Of a stretch of DNA of 5,121 nucleotides, positions 1 to 3,389 are shown piece after piece (the stretch's first letter is position 1; each line of letters begins with the position of its first letter). The position numbers were made by a program, and so were the translations under genes. Below the pieces are notes generated by a model. That model had not been told where the DNA came from, searched no databases, and worked only from the letters and a program-made list of their open reading frames with translations. This DNA is from Sedimentisphaerales bacterium (GTDB lineage: Bacteria > Planctomycetota > Phycisphaerae > Sedimentisphaerales > SM23-30): positions 1 to 5,121 of the forward strand of contig DAOWIP010000007.1 of the NCBI GenBank assembly GCA_030640865.1. Reading direction: 5' to 3'.

Positions 1-315
1 AATTGTGCAGGCTGCGGGGCATGCGTGCAGACTTGCCCAAGGCGGTTGATCGAACTTCTGCCCATCAGGGAAGACCCGATGATGGTCATCGCCTGTTCTT
101 CACTGGACAAGGCAAAAGATGTGCGCGGCTACTGCAAGGTCGGTTGTGTGGGTTGTGGACTGTGCGCGAAACTGGCGCCGAATATGTTCCGGATGCAACA
201 GAAACTGGCGGTTATCGATTACGAAAAGTATGGCAATTTGGAAGAACGGGATAAGGCCCAGCAGAAATGCCCACGCAGCTTGATGATCTATGTGGGGAAG
301 AAATCAGAAAGTTAA
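1..315 (+). CDS. rnfB: Electron transport complex subunit RnfB, C-terminal part (5' truncated by window)
   Basis: This is the last 104 residues of an RnfB-type iron-sulfur subunit of the membrane-bound Rnf complex, which passes electrons between reduced ferredoxin and NAD while moving Na+ or H+. The frame is open from base 1, so the gene begins upstream; the stop is TAA at 313-315. Seen in the sequence: a full CxxCxxCxxxCP cluster motif at visible residues 2-13 (NCAGCGACVQTCPR), the RnfB-like 'ACSSLDKAKDVR' stretch at 31-42, then 'CKVGCVGCGLC' at 45-55, 'LAVIDYEK' at 69-76 and a final 'KCPRSL' at 89-94. The order and spacing match RnfB rather than a free ferredoxin. Odd: the second motif ends in CAKLAP where CxxxCP is expected, and the next motif has YGNLEER where three cysteines are usual, so one cluster appears lost (see findings). 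rnfB is the last gene in many rnfCDGEAB operons, which fits the gap that follows. Confidence 0.9.
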   Translation, partial: NCAGCGACVQTCPRRLIELLPIREDPMMVIACSSLDKAKDVRGYCKVGCVGCGLCAKLAPNMFRMQQKLAVIDYEKYGNLEERDKAQQKCPRSLMIYVGKKSES

Positions 316-341
316 AGAGAATATAAAAACTTAAATATAAA
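312..341 (+). promoter_or_regulatory. Possible weak sigma-70-like promoter for the purC block
   Basis: The gap between rnfB and purC is strongly AT-rich. TTAAAG (312-317) and TATAAA (336-341) are separated by 18 bases and could serve as -35 and -10 boxes. The -35 match is poor, and AT-rich DNA produces such matches by chance. No terminator hairpin lies between rnfB and purC, so read-through from rnf is equally possible. Confidence 0.2.
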
Positions 342-374
342 ATAAACAATAATAAATTGAAGAAGTTAGAGGTC

Positions 375-380
375 AGGAGG
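375..380 (+). promoter_or_regulatory. Ribosome binding site of purC
   Basis: A perfect AGGAGG lies four bases before the GTG at 385. It is the strongest Shine-Dalgarno in the window and supports the non-ATG start of purC, which is also where family similarity begins. Confidence 0.75.
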
Positions 381-384
381 TAAC

Positions 385-1284
385 GTGATTACGAGTAAAG
401 CAATTCTCAAGACGGAGATTCCCGGACAACAGCCTGTACGGGGCAAGGTACGAGATATATACGATCTGGGCGATAAGCTACTGATTGTAGCTACGGATCG
501 GATTAGTGCCTTCGATGTAATAATGGCCAACGGCATACCGGACAAAGGCGCGGTGCTGACAAATATATCTCTGTTCTGGCTGGAGTGGCTGGGCGACAGT
601 GTAAAAAATCATCTGATCAGTACAAACGTCGATGATTTCGGCCCGCCGTTCACCGAACACAAAGAACAATTCGTCCGACGCAGTATGCTGGTGAAAAAGG
701 CCAAGGTTCTGCCGATCGAATGTGTGGTGCGTGGTTATCTCGCTGGGTCGGGCTGGAAAGAATATCAACAAAGCCAAACTATTTGTGGACATAAGCTGCC
801 CGAAGGCCTGCAACAATGCGGCAAACTGAGCGAACCGATTTTTACGCCGGCGACCAAGGCCGAACTGGGTGAGCACGACGAAAACATAAGTTTCGAGCGG
901 GCGGTTGATATTGTCGGAATTGAAGCGGCAAACTATGTACGCGACAAAAGCATCGAGATATATGTCAGGGCGGCGGAGTATGCTGCCGGGCGGGGGATTA
1001 TCCTGGCGGATACGAAGTTCGAATGGGGATTCGATGATAACGAAGAGATAATCCTGATCGACGAAGTTCTTACGCCGGACTCGTCACGCTTTTGGCCGGC
1101 GGATAAATATGAGCCGGGCCGCGATCAGCAAAGCTACGATAAACAATTCGTGCGGAACTATCTTGAAAGTATTCATTTCGATAAAAAACCGCCGGGACCG
1201 GAATTGCCCAGTGATGTTGTGGCCGGCACACGTCAGCGATATGTAGAGGCATTCGAGAAGCTAAGCGGAAAAAAATTCGAGTGA
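385..1284 (+). CDS. purC: Phosphoribosylaminoimidazole-succinocarboxamide (SAICAR) synthase
   Basis: This cytosolic enzyme joins CAIR and aspartate using ATP to make SAICAR, a late step of de novo purine synthesis. The product has 299 residues, the length of the longer, yeast Ade1-like form rather than the roughly 240-residue E. coli PurC. Visible family motifs, in order: the nucleotide-binding GKVRDIYDLGD (20-30), DRISAFD (38-44), IPDKG (51-55), ECVVRGYLAGSGWKEY (112-127), EPIFTPATKAE (150-160) followed by GEHDENISF, ADTKFEWGF (208-216), DEVLTPDSSRFWP (226-238), and the C-terminal PPGPELPSDVV (269-279) with TRQRYVEAFEKLSG (282-295). No key block is missing, so the gene looks intact and active. 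The start is GTG, chosen for the AGGAGG four bases upstream. The TGA stop overlaps a GTG (GTGA, 1281-1284) that opens the next reading frame, which suggests co-transcription and possibly coupled translation with the pyrophosphohydrolase. Confidence 0.98.
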   Translation: MITSKAILKTEIPGQQPVRGKVRDIYDLGDKLLIVATDRISAFDVIMANGIPDKGAVLTNISLFWLEWLGDSVKNHLISTNVDDFGPPFTEHKEQFVRRSMLVKKAKVLPIECVVRGYLAGSGWKEYQQSQTICGHKLPEGLQQCGKLSEPIFTPATKAELGEHDENISFERAVDIVGIEAANYVRDKSIEIYVRAAEYAAGRGIILADTKFEWGFDDNEEIILIDEVLTPDSSRFWPADKYEPGRDQQSYDKQFVRNYLESIHFDKKPPGPELPSDVVAGTRQRYVEAFEKLSGKKFE

Positions 1285-1346
1285 TTCGAAACAAGCAGCC
1301 GGTGAACAAAAAGATAAGTGTTAATCAGGAAAGACCAGACTGGACG

Positions 1347-1700
1347 ATGGCAGACGGAAAAACAACCATTCAGGAACTAATCGATTGCGTGGCGGACTTC
1401 GAAAAGCAACGTGACTGGGAGCAGTTTCATTCGCCGAAAAACCTTGCGATGGGGCTGGCGATCGAGGTGAGTGAACTGATGGAGCATTTTTTATGGTTAA
1501 GCGAAGCCGAGTCGCGTGATGTGGCTGGAAACAACAAAAAATTAGAACAGGTAAAGGAGGAAATGGCGGATGTGTTCAATTATCTGCTGATGCGGACCAA
1601 TTCGCTGGGAGTTGATTTGAGCGAAGCGTTTTACGAAAAGATAAAACAAAATGATAAAAAATATCCGGCGGATTTGTACCGGGGAAAGTATGAGTTGTGA
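1347..1700 (+). CDS. MazG-like nucleotide pyrophosphohydrolase (dCTPase / RS21-C6 type)
   Basis: This is a small all-alpha NTP pyrophosphohydrolase, which cleaves (d)NTPs to monophosphate and pyrophosphate and so cleans or balances the nucleotide pool. From the ATG at 1347 it has 117 residues, typical of the single-domain family related to dCTPP1/RS21-C6. The block RDWEQFHSPKNLAMGLAIE precedes the metal-binding motif: ExxE (EVSEL; bases 1464-1475) and, 28 residues later, ExxD (EEMADVFNYLL; from base 1557), which bind Mg2+. The ending KYPADLYRGKYEL is also family-like. The frame is open back to a GTG at 1281 that overlaps the purC stop, giving a 139-residue version. I prefer the ATG because relatives usually begin a few residues before the TTxxEL segment and the 22 extra residues look unconserved. 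Neither start has a strong ribosome site (GCGGAA before 1281, AGGAAAG about 13-15 bases before 1347). Exact substrate cannot be read from the sequence; dCTP or a damaged nucleotide are candidates. Confidence 0.9.
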   Translation: MADGKTTIQELIDCVADFEKQRDWEQFHSPKNLAMGLAIEVSELMEHFLWLSEAESRDVAGNNKKLEQVKEEMADVFNYLLMRTNSLGVDLSEAFYEKIKQNDKKYPADLYRGKYEL

Positions 1701-1762
1701 GTGGCGAGAAAGAAGTAAGAATCAGATTAGCCAACCAGTCTGAAAAGGAAAATACTAAAAAA

Positions 1763-2035
1763 ATGAGTAAGAGGGACTATAGTAAACATCAGCAAGAGGT
1801 GATCGGCCGCTACTACCAGAATCTCGACGCGATTATGCTGCAGAAGTTGCAGGAACTGGTAACCGAGCTTTATCTAACCAAAAACGGGCCAAAAGAAGAC
1901 CGATTATGGCTGCGAGCTGAAAAGGCAATGGTTAAACTGAAGACGCCGAAGTCGATCAGAGAACATATAATGCGAAAACGCCAGGTTGAAATTCTGGCTC
2001 GAAACGTCGAAAACTGGTTGAAAAATGTAAAATAA
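1763..2035 (+). CDS. Small basic helical protein of unknown function
   Basis: From the ATG at 1763 this is a 90-residue protein, rich in Lys and Arg, with no signal peptide, membrane segment, cysteine cluster or recognisable enzyme motif. It begins MSKRDYSKHQQEVIGRYY and continues with 'ELVTELYL' (31-38), 'DRLWLRAEKAM' (46-56) and 'EILARNVENWL' (76-86). The heptad-like spacing of hydrophobics suggests three or four amphipathic helices. I associate RDYSKHQQ-type small proteins with planctomycetes from memory, without a search. The frame is open from a GTG at 1697 that overlaps the stop of the preceding gene (GTGA), giving 112 residues; the extra 22 are charged and low in complexity. AAGGAA at 1744-1749 is a distant ribosome site for the ATG, GGGGAAAG at 1681-1688 a weak one for the GTG. 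It sits between a nucleotide pyrophosphohydrolase and top6A (31 bases downstream), so it may be co-expressed with both. A DNA- or RNA-linked role is only a guess from charge and position. Confidence 0.82.
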   Translation: MSKRDYSKHQQEVIGRYYQNLDAIMLQKLQELVTELYLTKNGPKEDRLWLRAEKAMVKLKTPKSIREHIMRKRQVEILARNVENWLKNVK

Positions 2036-2051
2036 GTGTGAACGGTTATTC

Positions 2052-2057
2052 GGAAGG
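2052..2057 (+). promoter_or_regulatory. Ribosome binding site deciding the top6A start
   Basis: GGAAGG lies nine bases before the ATG at 2067 and only three bases before the in-frame TTG at 2061. The spacing favours the ATG, so the TTG is not used as the start here. Confidence 0.6.
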
Positions 2058-2066
2058 TAATTGACA

Positions 2067-3158
2067 ATGGTTAGGCGGCAGGTAAATGTACTAAAAAAAA
2101 TAGAAGACAGTGCCCAGGATGTCTATGACAAGATCGACAGGCACCGCAAACCAAAAATGAAAATCCCGGTGCGGAGTCTGTCGAATGTAATGTATCGACC
2201 GAAAACCGGCTATCTCGAATTGAAAGGCGGTATCAAAGAACGAACGCTGACAGTCAATACCGTCAAGACATTCGCTCAAACACTCAAGATGATGTCGCTG
2301 AGCAAAGAGTTGATTGAAAAGGACGATATGGCCACTAAAAGAGAGGCGTATTATATCAGCAAGAACTGGGCGGAGGCGGCTTTTAAAGAGCAGCCGGAAT
2401 CGGATACGGTGATGGAAGACATCGAAGCGATGTTTGGAACAATCAGGGAGCAGCTTCGGTTTGTGCCGGAGGAAAAGGGGGGCGAAATTGCCGGTCGCCT
2501 GATTGTGGTTGACCATGACAGTAAAGGTAAAAAAATCGAGATAGACTGTAACCGTTTCGGTTCGGGCGCCTATTCGATACCGATTGATGTGGAGAACCTG
2601 GATTTCCGCAGCCGAGCAAAGTTTATCCTGGCGATCGAGACAGCGGGTATGTTTCAACGGCTGCATAAATACAGTTACTGGGATCAGAATAATTGCATTA
2701 TGATCAGTCTGGGCGGAGTGCCGACGCGGGCGTGTCGGCGATTCATCCGGCGACTGAGCGATAAATTTAAAATTCCGGTATATGCCTTCGTCGATGGCGA
2801 TCCTTATGGGTACTTCAATATATACCGTACGCTGAAAGTCGGTTCGGGCAACGCGGCTCACCTGAACAGGTTTTTCTGTGTACCGCAGGCAAGATTTCTT
2901 GGTGTAACGCCGCAGGACGTGATTGATTATAAACTGCCCACTCACCCGCTGAAAGAAGTGGATATCAAACGCGCTAAAGACGCCCTGAAAAACGACCCGT
3001 TTGTGCAGCACCACAAGCCCTGGCAAAAGGCGATTAACCAGATGCTCAAGGCCGGGGTGAGGGTGGAACAGCAGGCTTTCGCCAAACACGGGTTGGATTT
3101 CGTGGTGAAAGAGTATTTGCCGACTAAGTTGAAGACCGTAAAAAACTTTTTGCCATAG
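2067..3158 (+). CDS. top6A: DNA topoisomerase VI subunit A (Spo11-like, DNA-cleaving subunit)
   Basis: This is the cleaving subunit of the type IIB topoisomerase VI, which makes a double-strand break through a tyrosine-DNA bond. In the known enzyme an ATPase B subunit drives strand passage; the A subunit is related to meiotic Spo11. The 363 residues match the family's usual length. Seen: the winged-helix (5Y-CAP) domain with RTLTVNTVKTFAQTL and the active-site motif TKREAYY (90-96), where by alignment with Spo11 the second tyrosine, Y96, is the likely nucleophile. Next come EQPESDTVMEDIE, FVPEEKGGEIAG, GSGAYSIP, and a Toprim domain with its acidic residues E191 (LAIETAGMFQRL) and D243/D245 (FVDGDPYGYFNIYRTLKVGS). 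The C-terminal part has HPLKEVDIKRAKD, EQQAFAKHGLDFV and EYLPTKL. It starts at ATG 2067 on ribosome-site spacing. It follows the small protein by 31 bases without a promoter. No B subunit is next to it, unlike the usual archaeal pair. Gene identity is secure; whether it works with a distant B subunit is unknown. Confidence 0.95.
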   Translation: MVRRQVNVLKKIEDSAQDVYDKIDRHRKPKMKIPVRSLSNVMYRPKTGYLELKGGIKERTLTVNTVKTFAQTLKMMSLSKELIEKDDMATKREAYYISKNWAEAAFKEQPESDTVMEDIEAMFGTIREQLRFVPEEKGGEIAGRLIVVDHDSKGKKIEIDCNRFGSGAYSIPIDVENLDFRSRAKFILAIETAGMFQRLHKYSYWDQNNCIMISLGGVPTRACRRFIRRLSDKFKIPVYAFVDGDPYGYFNIYRTLKVGSGNAAHLNRFFCVPQARFLGVTPQDVIDYKLPTHPLKEVDIKRAKDALKNDPFVQHHKPWQKAINQMLKAGVRVEQQAFAKHGLDFVVKEYLPTKLKTVKNFLP

Positions 3159-3196
3159 TGGTTCGTTGAAATAATTATTCAGGGTTTGCCAAACTT

Positions 3197-3223
3197 TGGG
3201 TGGATAGTCCAACGACTGGGTGG
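3197..3223. repeat. Direct repeat of TGGGTGG with 20-base period
   Basis: TGGGTGG occurs at 3197-3203 and again at 3217-3223, exactly 20 bases apart, in the non-coding gap after top6A. The second copy runs straight into the inverted repeat at 3224. It may be the edge of a composite repeat element. Confidence 0.45.
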
Positions 3224-3269
3224 CATGCTTACGCGTAGCTTATGCAAAGCATAAGTAAGCTTAAGCATG
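3224..3269. repeat. Nested inverted repeat (hairpin or cruciform)
   Basis: The outer arms CATGCTTA (3224-3231) and TAAGCATG (3262-3269) are perfectly complementary. Inside them CTTATGC (3239-3245) and GCATAAG (3249-3255) form a 7-base-pair stem with an AAA loop. A third pairing is possible between GCTTA (3227-3231) and TAAGC (3256-3260), which would compete with the outer stem. The last part is also a small palindrome, GCTTAAGC (3259-3266). No run of T follows directly, so it is a poor intrinsic terminator; it resembles a palindromic intergenic repeat more. Confidence 0.7.
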
Positions 3270-3288
3270 ATTGGCTTCTCTTTTATTA

Positions 3289-3331
3289 GCCCTGAAAGAG
3301 CCTGCCCTGAACGCAGTCGAAGGGGCGAAAG
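3289..3331. repeat. Putative dispersed GC-rich repeat unit with flanking GAAAG
   Basis: GCCCTGAA occurs twice (3289-3296 and 3304-3311), the second copy leading into a unit ending GTCGAAGGGGC (3316-3326). This resembles the short 'CCTGCCCTGA...GTCGAAGGG' repeats I recall from intergenic regions of many environmental bacterial genomes, which yield spurious 'LRSGQALS' peptides on the opposite strand, as here. GAAAG stands on both sides (3294-3298 and 3327-3331) and could be a 5-base target duplication, but such a match can arise by chance. The dispersed nature is recalled, not tested. Confidence 0.5.
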
Positions 3332-3358
3332 AATACAACCTGCAAAAAACGTGAACGG

Positions 3359-3385
3359 TTGCCGATTTTTTAGAGATTCTATAAA
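3359..3385 (+). promoter_or_regulatory. Possible promoter placed directly before the membrane protein start
   Basis: TTGCCG (3359-3364; four of six matches to the -35 consensus) and TATAAA (3380-3385; -10-like) are 15 bases apart, shorter than ideal. Transcription from it would begin at or next to the ATG at 3390, giving an almost leaderless mRNA, which would fit the lack of a good ribosome site. Weak evidence. Confidence 0.22.
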
Positions 3386-3389
3386 TATT

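Larger units (their letters stand above)
3159..3389. other. Non-coding gap between top6A and the membrane protein gene
   Basis: These 231 bases separate the purC-top6A block from the next gene. They hold the three repeat features listed separately. I see no tRNA, no credible small gene and no clear intrinsic terminator; open frames on the opposite strand here are built from repeat sequence. The last 30 bases are AT-rich and may hold the promoter of the downstream gene. Confidence 0.6.

Noticed and set aside
3..254. 83-residue + strand frame in the first gene
   Set aside because: It overlaps rnfB in another frame; the cysteine motifs belong to the frame starting at base 1.
2061..2066. Perfect TTGACA, possible -35 box before top6A
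   Set aside because: No -10-like hexamer lies 16-18 bases downstream, and that position would be inside the coding region. The site also sits between a ribosome binding site and the ATG.
2093..2100. Eight-A run near the top6A start, with another at 3415-3422 in the membrane gene, as programmed slippage sites
   Set aside because: Both frames continue correctly without a shift into well-formed proteins, so no frameshift is needed. Lys-rich N-termini explain the runs.
3139..3150. A-run followed by T-run at the end of top6A as a terminator
   Set aside because: The complementarity is only A/T, lies inside the coding sequence before the stop and has no GC stem.
2091..3212. 373-residue open frame on the - strand
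   Set aside because: It lies opposite top6A, whose + strand product has clear catalytic motifs. The antisense product shows no recognisable domain and is a codon-bias shadow.
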